Shown here: piece after piece, positions 32,715-41,624 of the stretch | Layout of the letters: every line of letters begins with the position of its first letter | How positions within the stretch are numbered: the first letter of the stretch is position 1 | Source of the DNA: Streptomyces abyssomicinicus | GTDB lineage: Bacteria > Actinomycetota > Actinomycetes > Streptomycetales > Streptomycetaceae | Assembly (NCBI RefSeq): GCF_008974245.1 | Contig: NZ_BBZI01000011.1 | Location: 1 to 64,000 of the forward strand | Length of the DNA: 64,000 bases | Direction of reading: 5' to 3' | The notes under the pieces: model-generated | Databases searched by the model: none | The model's input: the letters and a program-made list of their open reading frames with translations, nothing else | What the model was told of the DNA's origin: nothing | Made by a program: the position numbers and the translations under genes

Positions 32715-34493
32715 ATGCCGCGGATCACCCGGCAGCGACGTACCCACCGCATCCTGATCGCCGGCGCCGCGCTGACCACCGTCGGCGCGCTGACCGCCGC
32801 GCTGCCCGCCGAGGCCTCCGGTCAGGGACACGGCCCGAAGCCGCGCACGGTCGACGTGCAGCTGCTCTCCTTCAACGACCTGCACGGCAACCTGGAGCCC
32901 CCGACCGGCTCCAGCGCCCGCGTGACGGAGGTTCAGCCGGACGGCACCGTCAAGACCATCGAAGGCGTCGGCGGCGTCGAGTACCTGGCGGCCTCGCTGC
33001 GCACCGCGCGCAAGGGCGAGAAGTACAGCGTGACCGCCGCGGCCGGCGACCTGATCGGCGCCAGTCCGCTGCTCTCCGGTCTGTTCCACGACGAGCCGAC
33101 CGTCGAGGCGCTCAACAAGCTCGACCTGGACGTCTCCGGGGTCGGCAACCACGAGTTCGACGAGGGTCTGGCCGAGCTGAAGCGCATGCGCGACGGCGGC
33201 TGCCACCCGACCGACGGCTGCTACACCGACAAGCCGTTCAAGGGCGCGGATTTCCCGTACCTGGGCGCCAACGTGACCCGCGAGGACACCGGCAGGCCCG
33301 CGCTGGCCCCGTACTGGGTCTGGAAGCATGGCTCGGTCAAGATCGGCTTCATCGGCGTCACGCTGGAGAACACCCCCGGCATCGTCACCGCCGAGGGCGT
33401 CAAGGGACTGGAGTTCCACGACGAGGTCGAGACGATCAACAAGTACGCGGACGAGCTGAACCGGCAGGGCGTCAAGTCCGTCGTCGCTCTGGTCCACGAG
33501 GGCGGCGTGCCCGCCAACGGCGCGTACAACCACCTGTGCGACGCGCAGGCCGGCGGCATCTCCGGCCCGATCGTCGACATCGCCAAGAAGGTCAGCCCCA
33601 AGGTCGACGCGCTGGTCACGGGCCACACCCACAACGCCTACGTCTGCGACATCCCCGACCCGGCGGGCAACTCCCGCATGGTGACCTCGGCGGCCTCCTT
33701 CGGCCGTCTGTACACGGACACCACGCTGACCTACGACCTGGCGACCGAGGACATCGTGCGCACCGCGGTGGACTCGGCCAACCACGTGGTCAGCCGCACC
33801 CAGGACCCCGCCGGCGACATCTCCACCCTGATCAAGCGGTGGAGGACGCTGTCGGAGCCGGTGGCCAACCGGCCCATCGGTTACATCAGCGGTGACATCA
33901 CCAAGACCGGCACCGAGAGCCCGCTGGGCGACCTGATCGCGGACGCGCAGCTGCACCACGCGCGCGGCATCGACCCGGACACGGCGTTCGCGCTGATGAA
34001 CCCGGGCGGCGTCCGCGCCGACCTGTCCTACGCCGCGAGCGGCGAGGAGGGCGACGGCGTCGTCACCTACGGCGAGGGCTTCACCGTCCAGCCGTTCAGC
34101 AACACGGTGAACCTGGCGGACCTCACCGGCGCCGACATCGTCGCCGCCCTGCAGCAGCAGGTCAGCGGCGGCAACGCGGCCTCGCCGAAGATCCTTCAGG
34201 TCTCCGAGGGGCTCACCTACACGCTGGACACGACGAAGTCCGGCGCCGACCGCGTGGTCGTCGACTCGATCCGGATCCAGGGGCAGCCGGTGGACCTCAC
34301 GGCCACCTACCGGGTCGCGATGAACAACTTCCTCGCGGGCGGCGGGGACAACTTCCCGGCGCTGGCCAAGGGCACCGACCCGGTCGTCGGCAGTGACGAC
34401 CTGACGGCGTTCGCGGACTATCTGACCGCGACGTCCTCGCCGTCCTCGCCGATCGCGCCGCCGGCGGCGGACCGCATCACGATCGTCGGGTGA
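32715..34493 (+). CDS. Secreted 5'-nucleotidase / metallophosphoesterase
   Basis: 592 residues. A signal peptide (about 1-35, ending ALPAEASG) precedes the metallophosphatase domain with the two-metal motifs FNDLHGN, GVGNHEFDEG and TGHTHNAYV. The C-terminal 5'-nucleotidase domain (about 395-560) has the substrate-specific pattern MNPGGVRADL and NFLAGGGDNF. UshA-type enzymes release phosphate from extracellular nucleotides, in keeping with the phosphate genes nearby. A CW-type anchor is not seen. The ATG at 32715 has GAGGGGGGA upstream. Confidence 0.95.
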   Translation: MPRITRQRRTHRILIAGAALTTVGALTAALPAEASGQGHGPKPRTVDVQLLSFNDLHGNLEPPTGSSARVTEVQPDGTVKTIEGVGGVEYLAASLRTARKGEKYSVTAAAGDLIGASPLLSGLFHDEPTVEALNKLDLDVSGVGNHEFDEGLAELKRMRDGGCHPTDGCYTDKPFKGADFPYLGANVTREDTGRPALAPYWVWKHGSVKIGFIGVTLENTPGIVTAEGVKGLEFHDEVETINKYADELNRQGVKSVVALVHEGGVPANGAYNHLCDAQAGGISGPIVDIAKKVSPKVDALVTGHTHNAYVCDIPDPAGNSRMVTSAASFGRLYTDTTLTYDLATEDIVRTAVDSANHVVSRTQDPAGDISTLIKRWRTLSEPVANRPIGYISGDITKTGTESPLGDLIADAQLHHARGIDPDTAFALMNPGGVRADLSYAASGEEGDGVVTYGEGFTVQPFSNTVNLADLTGADIVAALQQQVSGGNAASPKILQVSEGLTYTLDTTKSGADRVVVDSIRIQGQPVDLTATYRVAMNNFLAGGGDNFPALAKGTDPVVGSDDLTAFADYLTATSSPSSPIAPPAADRITIVG

Positions 34494-34543
34494 CGCCTCA
34501 GGCCCTCGGACCTGGGGGCCCGAGGGCCTGAGGGCTCGACGGG

Positions 34544-34579
34544 AAGGGCCGCCCCGTGCAGTGCACGGGGCGGCCCTTT
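34544..34579. terminator. Strong bidirectional terminator
   Basis: A 17-bp perfect inverted repeat (AAGGGCCGCCCCGTGCA and its complement) with a minimal loop is followed by TTTC in the plus direction and preceded by TTCCC. It separates the convergent nucleotidase and membrane-protein genes. Confidence 0.9.
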
Positions 34580-34610
34580 CGTGTGCGGCGGCCCGGGGGG
34601 ACCGCGGCGC

Positions 34611-35981
34611 TCAGCCCAGCAGCAGCGCCGCCGGCGCGGCCAGTGCGAGCGGGAGCGCGACGCCCGCCGTGAAGTGCACGAAGCGGGACGGGTAGTCGTA
34701 GGCGGCGACCCGGTGCCCGACCACGGCGCACAGGCCGGCCAGCGCGCCCAGCGGCGCCCCGCCGAGCCCGGAGCCGAGCACGGCGCCCGCGCCGGCGGCG
34801 ACGGCGACCGCGAGGACCATGCCGGCCGGGGCCGACCTGGTGAAGGCGGCCCGGACCAGGATCGCGGCGGCCACCGCGACGCCGCCGACGGTCACCGCCT
34901 CGGGCTCGGCCGCGAGGTGACCGGTGGCCAGGATGGCGAGGGCGGCGGCGGCCAGGGCGGCGGTGAGGCCGTACAGCCGCTCGTCGGGTTCGGCGTGGCT
35001 GCGGAGCTGGAGCACCAGGGTGAGCAGCACCCAGACGCCCAGCGTGCCGATGACCGCACCGGCGCCGTGCTCCCGGCCGGCGACCAGCACGGCCGCGTCG
35101 GCGACCAGCGCGCCGAGGAAGCCGAGGGCGATGCCCTGGCGGGCGGGCCACATGCCGTTCAGGCGGAACCAGCCGGCCGCGGTCAGGCCCTGGAGCACGA
35201 CCAGCGGCAGGAGCAGCGCCCACGTCCCTAGGGCCGCGCCGCCGGCCACCAGCAGCGAGAGCACTGCGGTGAGCGCGGCCGGCTGGATGCCGGGGTCGAT
35301 GATCGGGGAGCGCCCCTCGGCGCGGGCGCGCTGGGCGTCCGTGACGCGGGTGTTGCCGCCGACCGTGGCGGGCCCGTACCCGGCGAGGTCCGGGCCGGCC
35401 TGAGCCCCGGCTCCCGCGCGGGCGTCGGTCCCGGCCCCGGCCGGTGCCCCGGTGCCGGTCTGCGGTGCGGTCTGCGGTCCGGTCCGCGGTGCGGCGGGGG
35501 CGGCCTGGGGTGCGGCCTCGGCGTGCGACACCGCGCCGGTGTGCGCCCCCGCGCCCGCATGGGTCCCGGCGACGGCCGTGCCCGGCATCGGCCCCGGCTG
35601 GGGGTGTGCGGGGAACCCGGCACCGGGCGCCGACCCCGCCGGTGACGGGTACGCCGGGTGTGCGCCTCCGGGCGCCTCTCCCTGGGACGGGTACGCCGGG
35701 TGGGCGGTCCCGGGAGCCTCCGCGTGTGACGGGTAGGCGTGGGGGGACGCCCCGGGAGCCTCCGGGACCGGCGGCAGGTAGGCGGTCCGGGCGGCCTCCG
35801 GCTCGATGGCCGGGGCCGGGGCCGGGGCGGCACCGAGGTGCGGCTGCATCTGGGAGTCCCAGGTGTTGCCCTGCCACTGCTGCGTGGTCTCGGACGGCGA
35901 CGGGGCGTCGGGGTAACCGGCCCCCCGGCCCTGGTGGGGGTCCTGGTGCGGGCCCGGATACGGCTCGTACTGGTTGCTCAT
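34611..35981 (-). CDS. Polytopic membrane protein with Pro/Ala-rich N-terminus
   Basis: 456 residues. The first 225 residues are low complexity, rich in Pro, Ala, Gly, His and Tyr, with repeats like HPAYPSQGEAPG. A charged segment (TDAQRARAEGRSPIIDPG) leads into about nine membrane helices (230-456). No transporter motif is recognised, so function is unknown. Disordered cytoplasmic leaders of this kind are common on Streptomyces membrane proteins. It lies 10 bp downstream after... the MoaD-like gene is upstream on the same strand, so the two may be co-transcribed. Confidence 0.75.
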   Translation of the reverse strand: MSNQYEPYPGPHQDPHQGRGAGYPDAPSPSETTQQWQGNTWDSQMQPHLGAAPAPAPAIEPEAARTAYLPPVPEAPGASPHAYPSHAEAPGTAHPAYPSQGEAPGGAHPAYPSPAGSAPGAGFPAHPQPGPMPGTAVAGTHAGAGAHTGAVSHAEAAPQAAPAAPRTGPQTAPQTGTGAPAGAGTDARAGAGAQAGPDLAGYGPATVGGNTRVTDAQRARAEGRSPIIDPGIQPAALTAVLSLLVAGGAALGTWALLLPLVVLQGLTAAGWFRLNGMWPARQGIALGFLGALVADAAVLVAGREHGAGAVIGTLGVWVLLTLVLQLRSHAEPDERLYGLTAALAAAALAILATGHLAAEPEAVTVGGVAVAAAILVRAAFTRSAPAGMVLAVAVAAGAGAVLGSGLGGAPLGALAGLCAVVGHRVAAYDYPSRFVHFTAGVALPLALAAPAALLLG

Positions 35982-35991
35982 GCTGTGGGTG

Positions 35992-36246
35992 TCACCCTCC
36001 TGCGAACGGCGGGAGCACCTCGACCGTGCCGCCCGGGGCCAGCCGTACGGTGTCGTGCCCGCGGGTCCCCACGGGATCGCCGTCGATCAGGAACGAACAG
36101 CGCCGCAGTACCTGGGTGAGTTCCCCGGGGTGCCGCCCGCGCACCGCGTCCAGCGCCTCGGCGAGGGTGTCCGCGTCGAAGGACTCCTCGGCGACGCCGG
36201 CCGCGGCCTTGGCGGCGGCCCAGTAGCGCACCATGACCTGTGTCAT
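35992..36246 (-). CDS. MoaD/ThiS-like ubiquitin-fold sulfur carrier
   Basis: 84 residues with the MoaD pattern: MVRYWAAAKAAAGV at the start, a beta-grasp core, and the C-terminal PPFAGG ending in the Gly-Gly that is adenylated and thiocarboxylated. MoaD carries sulfur for molybdopterin synthase; related proteins serve other pathways. The ATG at 36246 has GAGG upstream. No molybdopterin synthase partner is adjacent, so the pathway is not fixed. It precedes the membrane-protein gene by 10 bp. Confidence 0.85.
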   Translation of the reverse strand: MTQVMVRYWAAAKAAAGVAEESFDADTLAEALDAVRGRHPGELTQVLRRCSFLIDGDPVGTRGHDTVRLAPGGTVEVLPPFAGG

Positions 36247-36289
36247 ACCGTTCCTCGGCTGAGTGAACTGATGTGTGAACACGGTCAGG

Positions 36290-37138
36290 CTAGCGGCCCC
36301 CACGGGCGGAGTCGGCCAGCCAGGCTCCGAGCCGCCGGGCCAGCTCCTCGTCCGTCGCGTTCTCCGCGTGACCCATGCCCTCCTCCTGCCAGAACTCGGC
36401 GTGACCCCCGGACGCCTCGACCAGCGACCGGGGGTGGTCGAGCGGGAAGTACGGGTCGCTGTCGCCGTGCACCACCAGCAGCGGGACGGGTGCGATCAGC
36501 GGGACCGACTCCACCGGCGAGGGCGGCACGGGGTCCCAGTCCCGGTGGTGGATCCGGGTGCGCAGGGCGAGCCGCCCCACCAGCCGCCCGGCCGGCCGCA
36601 GCACCACCCAGTGCAGCCGCCGCATCGCCGCGGTGCCCCGGTAGTACCAGCGGGCCGGGCCGCTGACGGTGGCCACCGCGGCCACCGCGGCGTCCGGCAG
36701 GGCCGCGTGCCGCACCACCACCGAGCCGCCCATGGAGAACCCGACCGTGGCGATCCTCCGGTGGCCGAGCTCACGCGCCCAGGCGACCGCGGCGGCCAGG
36801 TCCAGGACCTCCTTGTCGCCCACCGTCGAGTGACCGCCCGACGCGCCGTGCCCGCGGAACGAGAAAGTGATCACAGCTGCGAAATGTGAAAATGAACGCG
36901 CTATTCGCCGGACATGGGGGCGCTCGAGATCTCCGGTGAATCCGTGCGCGATCACAATCGCCGGGTGATCGGATTCGGCATCGGCCGGATCGTATACGGC
37001 CGTTCCCGGGTCGTACGCGGCGTCGATCGTCACTCCGTCGGACGTACGCAGAAAGGCTCTGAGGGGCCGCCGGTGCCTTGTCCCATCATTCGGGACGTCC
37101 ACCCATTCAGCTGTTTGACCTGCCCTACCGGTGCTCAT
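36290..37138 (-). CDS. Alpha/beta hydrolase
   Basis: 282 residues. The oxyanion turn HGFTGD lies near residue 65, the nucleophile elbow GFSMGG near residue 132, the acid in HGDSDPYFPLD and the catalytic His in GMGHAE near the C-terminus. It is probably an esterase or acyl hydrolase of the cytoplasm, as no signal peptide is present; the substrate is unknown. The start ATG at 37138 lies 274 bp from glnR on the opposite strand, so the intergenic DNA serves both directions. Confidence 0.85.
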   Translation of the reverse strand: MSTGRAGQTAEWVDVPNDGTRHRRPLRAFLRTSDGVTIDAAYDPGTAVYDPADAESDHPAIVIAHGFTGDLERPHVRRIARSFSHFAAVITFSFRGHGASGGHSTVGDKEVLDLAAAVAWARELGHRRIATVGFSMGGSVVVRHAALPDAAVAAVATVSGPARWYYRGTAAMRRLHWVVLRPAGRLVGRLALRTRIHHRDWDPVPPSPVESVPLIAPVPLLVVHGDSDPYFPLDHPRSLVEASGGHAEFWQEEGMGHAENATDEELARRLGAWLADSARGGR

Positions 37139-37159
37139 GTGGGCTATTCTGCTGGGTAG

Positions 37160-37189
37160 AGGACTCGGGCGACGCAGCCCCCGGGTCCT
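37160..37189 (+). terminator. Hairpin in the glnR leader, attenuator-like
   Basis: A 10-bp stem with one G-U wobble (AGGACTCGGG with CCCGGGTCCT) and a 10-nt loop is followed by TTTC. It lies 220 bp before the glnR start and downstream of the divergent hydrolase start. It could end short transcripts in the leader. Confidence 0.5.
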
Positions 37190-37411
37190 TTCGTGCATTA
37201 GAGCGAGCTGTATACGAGCCTGAAAGCGCAGGTGCACGGGACTTCTCCCCGCACGGAGCGGTGCGGCGGAGGCGGCCCCGGGCAACGGAGCCACGCCACA
37301 CGCGCCGAGAGCAGTGCCGCAAACGTCCTCGCGGGGACCGAGGAGGAACCAAGACGTTATGGGCAAGCGAACCGTGCACCACCGGACCGTCCACCGTGCG
37401 GGGGAGACCGT

Positions 37412-38194
37412 ATGAGCTCTCTGCTGCTCCTCACCAACGCCCTCCAGCCGTCGACCGAGGTGCTGCCGGCCCTCGGCCTGCTGCTCCACAACGTGCGCGT
37501 CGCCCCCGCCGAGGGCCCCGCCCTGGTCAACGTGCCCAGCGCCGACGTCATCCTGGTCGACGGACGCCGCGACCTCCCGCAGGTCCGCAGCCTGTGCCAG
37601 CTGCTGCGCTCCACCGGGCCCGGCTGCCCGCTGATCCTGATCGTCACCGAGGGCGGCCTGGCCGCCGTCACCGCCGACTGGGGCGTCGACGACGTCCTGC
37701 TCGACACGGCCGGCCCCGCCGAGGTGGAGGCCCGCCTGCGGCTGGCCGTCGGCCGCCAGCAGCTCACCGGCGACGACTCCCCGATGGAGATCCGCAACGG
37801 CGACCTCTCCGTCGACGAGGCCACCTACTCGGCCAAGCTCAAGGGGCGCGTCCTCGACCTCACCTTCAAGGAGTTCGAGCTCCTGAAGTACCTCGCCCAG
37901 CACCCCGGCCGGGTCTTCACCCGCGCCCAGCTGCTCCAGGAGGTCTGGGGCTACGACTACTTCGGCGGCACCCGCACGGTGGACGTCCACGTCCGGCGGC
38001 TGCGCGCCAAGCTCGGCCCGGAGCACGAGTCGCTGATCGGCACCGTCCGCAATGTGGGATACCGGTTCGTCACTCCTGAGAAGGGCGAACGTCCCGCCGA
38101 GGAGGCCCAGCGGACCGCCGCCCCCGGTTCCCGCGCCGGGGCGAAGCGGGTCGTAACGGAAGAGATCGCTCCGAAAATGGCCGCCGAGGCCTGA
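37412..38194 (+). CDS. glnR: Nitrogen regulator GlnR (OmpR-type response regulator)
   Basis: 260 residues. A receiver-like domain (about 1-120) precedes an OmpR/PhoB winged helix (about 130-225, with LDLTFKEFELLKYLAQHPGR, VWGYDYFGGTRTVDVHVRRL and VRNVGYRF). The N-terminal MSSLLLLTNALQPSTEVLPA and the lack of an adjacent sensor kinase identify GlnR, the global nitrogen regulator of Streptomyces that controls glnA, amtB and nitrate genes. The family works as an atypical regulator not driven by Asp phosphorylation. The ATG at 37412 has GGGGGAGA upstream. Confidence 0.95.
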   Translation: MSSLLLLTNALQPSTEVLPALGLLLHNVRVAPAEGPALVNVPSADVILVDGRRDLPQVRSLCQLLRSTGPGCPLILIVTEGGLAAVTADWGVDDVLLDTAGPAEVEARLRLAVGRQQLTGDDSPMEIRNGDLSVDEATYSAKLKGRVLDLTFKEFELLKYLAQHPGRVFTRAQLLQEVWGYDYFGGTRTVDVHVRRLRAKLGPEHESLIGTVRNVGYRFVTPEKGERPAEEAQRTAAPGSRAGAKRVVTEEIAPKMAAEA

Positions 38195-38314
38195 TCGCAC
38201 GGGTCGCGGGCCGTTCGCGGCCCGCTCCCGGACCGCACGCCGGGCCGGGACCGCGGTGACAGCAAAGCGTAGATGTCCTGCCCAGAGGTGTTTCCATACG
38301 CGTAGACTCCGCGC

Positions 38315-39340
38315 GTGGCCAAGGTGACTCGGGATGATGTGGCACGACTGGCGGGTACCTCGACCGCCGTCGTCAGCTACGTCATCAACAACGGACCGCG
38401 GCCGGTCGCCCCGGCCACCCGCGAACGTGTGCTGGCCGCCATCCAGCAGCTCGGCTACCGGCCCGACCGGGTCGCGCAGGCGATGGCCTCGCGGCGGACC
38501 GACCTGATAGGCCTGATCGTGCCGGACGCCCGGCAGCCGTTCTTCGGCGAGATGGCGCACGCGGTCGAGCAGGCCGCCTCCGAGCGCGGAAAGATGGTCC
38601 TGGTCGGCAACACGGACTACGTGGCCGAGCGGGAGGTGCACTACCTGCGTGCCTTCCTCGGCATGCGGGTCTCCGGCCTGATCCTGGTCAGCCACGCGCT
38701 CAACGACCAGGCCGCCGCCGAGATCGACGCCTGGGACGCCCGGGTGGTGCTGCTGCACGAGCGGCCCGAGGCCATCGACGACGTCGCCGTGGTGACCGAC
38801 GACGTGGGCGGGGCCCACGCGGCCGTGCGGCACCTGCTGGAGCACGGCGCCCCGTACGTGGCCTGCATCGGCGGCACCGCCGAGACCCCGGCCGTCGGCG
38901 ACCCGGTCTCCGACCACGTCGAGGGCTGGCGCCGGGCCATGGAGGAGGCAGGCCTGTCCATCGAGGGCCGCTGCTTCGAGGCCCCCTACAACCGCTACGA
39001 CGCCTACCGGGTGGCGCTCGGGATCCTCTCCGGCCCCGACCGTCCGCCGGCGATCTTCTGCTCCACCGACGACCAGGCCGTGGGCGTGCTGCGCGCCGCC
39101 CGGGAACTGCGGATCGACGTGCCGGGGGAGCTGTCGGTGGCCGGCTTCGACGACATCAAGGAGGCGGCGCTCACCGACCCGCCGCTCACCACGATCGCCT
39201 CCGACCGGTCGGCCATGGCCCGTGCCGCGGTGGACCTGGTGCTCGACGACACCGTGCGGCTGCCGGGCAACGGGCAGGACCGGCTGCGGGTCGTCCCGTC
39301 CCATCTGGTCGTCCGGCGCTCCTGCGGCTGCGAGGGCTGA
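38315..39340 (+). CDS. LacI-family transcriptional regulator
   Basis: 341 residues. The N-terminal helix-turn-helix (VTRDDVARLAGTSTAVVSYV) and hinge YRPDRVAQAMASRRTDLIG precede a periplasmic-binding-like effector domain (about 62-335). It probably represses sugar-uptake genes, which are not adjacent. The GTG at 38315 has a TAGACT -10 box at 38303-38308 and no ribosome site, indicating a leaderless mRNA. The C-terminal ending RRSCGCEG carries two Cys. Confidence 0.92.
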   Translation: MAKVTRDDVARLAGTSTAVVSYVINNGPRPVAPATRERVLAAIQQLGYRPDRVAQAMASRRTDLIGLIVPDARQPFFGEMAHAVEQAASERGKMVLVGNTDYVAEREVHYLRAFLGMRVSGLILVSHALNDQAAAEIDAWDARVVLLHERPEAIDDVAVVTDDVGGAHAAVRHLLEHGAPYVACIGGTAETPAVGDPVSDHVEGWRRAMEEAGLSIEGRCFEAPYNRYDAYRVALGILSGPDRPPAIFCSTDDQAVGVLRAARELRIDVPGELSVAGFDDIKEAALTDPPLTTIASDRSAMARAAVDLVLDDTVRLPGNGQDRLRVVPSHLVVRRSCGCEG

Positions 39341-39555
39341 GGGCGCGCGCCCCGGTGCCGGGCGGGGGGCCGATGCGCGGGGGCGATGCCCGGCGGTCGA
39401 TGCCCGAGGTCCGGTGTCCGCTGCCCGGGGCAGGTGTGCCGGATGCGCGGGAGGCTTGTCACAGCTGATCCACAACCTTGCCGGTACCGCCGCCGTCGGC
39501 GTTACCGTCGACCGACGAGCGCTCCGCCGACCCGCCCAGGTAGGGAGACCCGCAG

Positions 39556-40287
39556 TTGCGTGCCGTTCGAATACTTCTTGTCCTGGTGCTGGTCATCGGC
39601 GGCCTGCTGGTGGCCGTCGACCGGCTGGCCGTCACCCTCGCCGAGGGCCGGACGGAGGACGGGCTGAAGTCCTCCCAGGAGCTGGAGGCCACGCCGGAGG
39701 TCACCATCCACGGCTTCCCGTTCCTCACCCAGGTCGCCGGCGGTGAGCTGGACGACGTCGAGCTGGACATCCCGGAGTTCCCGGTGAGCGGGGCCGACGG
39801 CCGCGACATGGTGGTCGAGGACCTCGACGTCCGGCTCGGCGGCGTGCGTCTGGACGGCGGCATGTCCCCGGACCGTGCGGCGACGGTCGACGGCACCGGG
39901 CTGGTCCCCTACGACGAGTTGCTGAAGGCCGCGCGCGCCGAGCCGCAGGACGTCGCGCCCGGGATCTCCGCCGCCGTGGTGGGGCTGTCGCACGGTGGCG
40001 ACGGGCGGATCAAGCTGAAGGTGCGGCCGTCCCTGCTGGGGCAGGAGCTGCCCACGGTGGACGTGCTCAGCCGGGTCGACGTCCAGGACGGCAGGCTGCG
40101 GGTCCGGGCGGACGCGCTGCCCGACCTCGGGGCCGACATCGCGGACCGGGCGGTGCGGTCCGTGACCGACTTCGACCAGGCCCTCGCGGAGCTCCCGGAG
40201 GGGCTGGAGCTGTCCGACGTCAGCCCGACGGGCGACGGCGTCCGCATCACGGTGACCGGCGAGGACGTCGACCTGTCCGGCTGGTAG
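39556..40287 (+). CDS. DUF2993 (LmeA-like) membrane-associated protein
   Basis: 243 residues. One N-terminal hydrophobic segment (about 4-24) precedes the DUF2993 domain, with FPFLTQVAGGELDDVELDI near residue 55. The family includes mycobacterial LmeA, involved in envelope lipoglycan maturation. It is probably membrane-anchored facing outward. The TTG at 39556 is chosen because GGGAG lies 9 nt upstream and it opens the hydrophobic segment. It is a single-gene unit between the LacI gene and the sulfur cluster. Confidence 0.85.
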   Translation: MRAVRILLVLVLVIGGLLVAVDRLAVTLAEGRTEDGLKSSQELEATPEVTIHGFPFLTQVAGGELDDVELDIPEFPVSGADGRDMVVEDLDVRLGGVRLDGGMSPDRAATVDGTGLVPYDELLKAARAEPQDVAPGISAAVVGLSHGGDGRIKLKVRPSLLGQELPTVDVLSRVDVQDGRLRVRADALPDLGADIADRAVRSVTDFDQALAELPEGLELSDVSPTGDGVRITVTGEDVDLSGW

Positions 40288-40522
40288 CCGGCGGCGGGGC
40301 CGCGGCCGCCGCCCGTCGGCGGGGCGCACCGCACCGGCGGTCCGCAGCGCGAGACGGGATGTCCGCCATGGCGGACGGGGCGGCGGCCGGAGGCCCCCAC
40401 GGAGGGCTCTCCGGCCGCCGTGGGCGGCCCGCGCCGACCCGATGTCCACATCACGGACTAATGCGTCTCATCATGCGACACGCCGGTGACACGCCCCGTG
40501 CCTCGTCCTTAGGATCTGAGGC

Positions 40523-40603
40523 ATGAAGCGACAGGCGGATCTCACCAAACGGCGGGCAGTGGACCTGTGCCGTGTGGCCGCCATGCTCTGTCGCGCTTCC
40601 TGA
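40523..40603 (+). CDS. Cys-Arg leader peptide upstream of the rhodanese gene
   Basis: A 26-residue frame, MKRQADLTKRRAVDLCRVAA followed by MLCRAS, stops 169 bp before the rhodanese start. Two Cys-Arg pairs seven residues apart (DLCR and MLCR) match the short leader peptides found in actinobacteria before sulfur-assimilation genes, where Cys-tRNA supply is read by the ribosome. GAGG precedes the ATG closely and a TAGGAT -10 box lies at 40510-40515. GC-rich pairing segments follow the stop (about 40625-40665). Confidence 0.82.
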   Translation: MKRQADLTKRRAVDLCRVAAMLCRAS

Positions 40604-40772
40604 CGGGACCAGCCTCCCGTTCCCGCGGCCCGCTCGGCGGGCCCGCCCCGCGTGCATCCCGTCGCAGGCCGACGCGCCCACCGCTCACCGCGACGCATGT
40701 GCGCATATCCGGATTCACCAGCTTTTCAGCCTGACGGCCGAACCCCCGCAACTGCCCCGGAGGAGATGAAGC

Positions 40773-41612
40773 ATGAGCCGCAGCGACGTCCTGGTCGACG
40801 CCGACTGGGTCCAGGAGCACCTGGACGACACGAACGTGGTGATCGTCGAGGTCGACGAGGACACCAGCGCGTACGACAAGAACCACATCCGCAACGCCAT
40901 CAAGCTCGACTGGACCAAGGACCTCCAGGACCCGGTCCGCCGCGACTTCGTGGACCAGGAGGGCTTCGAGAAGCTGCTCTCCGCCAAGGGCATCGCCAAC
41001 GACTCCCTCGTGGTCCTGTACGGCGGCAACAACAACTGGTTCGCCTCCTACGCGTACTGGTACTTCAAGCTCTACGGCCACGAGAGCGTGAAGCTGCTCG
41101 ACGGCGGCCGCAAGAAGTGGGAGCTGGACGCCCGCGAGCTGGTCGAAGAGGTCCCCGAGCGCGTGGAGACCCAGTACAAGGCCAAGCCGCAGAACACCGC
41201 GATCCGCGCCTTCCGCGACGACGTCCTGGCCGCGATCGGCAAGCAGAACCTGGTCGACGTGCGCTCGCCCGACGAGTTCTCCGGCAAGCTGCTCGCCCCG
41301 GCCCACCTGCCGCAGGAGCAGTCCCAGCGCGCCGGCCACGTGCCGACCGCCGCGAACATCCCGTGGTCGAAGAACGCCAACGACGACGGCACCTTCAAGT
41401 CCGACGACGAGCTGAAGGAGCTGTACACCGAGGCCGATGTCGACCTGGCCAAGGACACCATCGCCTACTGCCGCATCGGCGAGCGCTCCGCGCTGACCTG
41501 GTTCGTGCTGCACGAGCTGCTGGGCGTGGAGAACGTGAAGAACTACGACGGTTCGTGGACCGAGTACGGCTCGCTGGTCGGCGTGCCGATCGAGCTCGGC
41601 CCCGGTAAGTGA
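40773..41612 (+). CDS. cysA: Thiosulfate sulfurtransferase (rhodanese)
   Basis: 279 residues with two rhodanese domains. The N-terminal one is inactive-type (about 8-125), and the C-terminal one (about 150-275) has the active loop YCRIGERS with the persulfide-forming Cys. It moves sulfane sulfur from thiosulfate to cyanide or other acceptors. The ATG at 40773 has GGAGGAG upstream. It starts a cluster with DUF1416, DUF3099 and a DsrE-like gene. The leader peptide upstream suggests control by cysteine supply. Confidence 0.95.
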   Translation: MSRSDVLVDADWVQEHLDDTNVVIVEVDEDTSAYDKNHIRNAIKLDWTKDLQDPVRRDFVDQEGFEKLLSAKGIANDSLVVLYGGNNNWFASYAYWYFKLYGHESVKLLDGGRKKWELDARELVEEVPERVETQYKAKPQNTAIRAFRDDVLAAIGKQNLVDVRSPDEFSGKLLAPAHLPQEQSQRAGHVPTAANIPWSKNANDDGTFKSDDELKELYTEADVDLAKDTIAYCRIGERSALTWFVLHELLGVENVKNYDGSWTEYGSLVGVPIELGPGK

Positions 41613-41624
41613 GGACGGACGACC

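Noticed and set aside
36246..36280. GTTCAC repeated upstream of the MoaD-like gene, as a possible PHO box
   Set aside because: The two GTTCAC cores are 12 bp apart rather than 11, and the flanks do not match the consensus.
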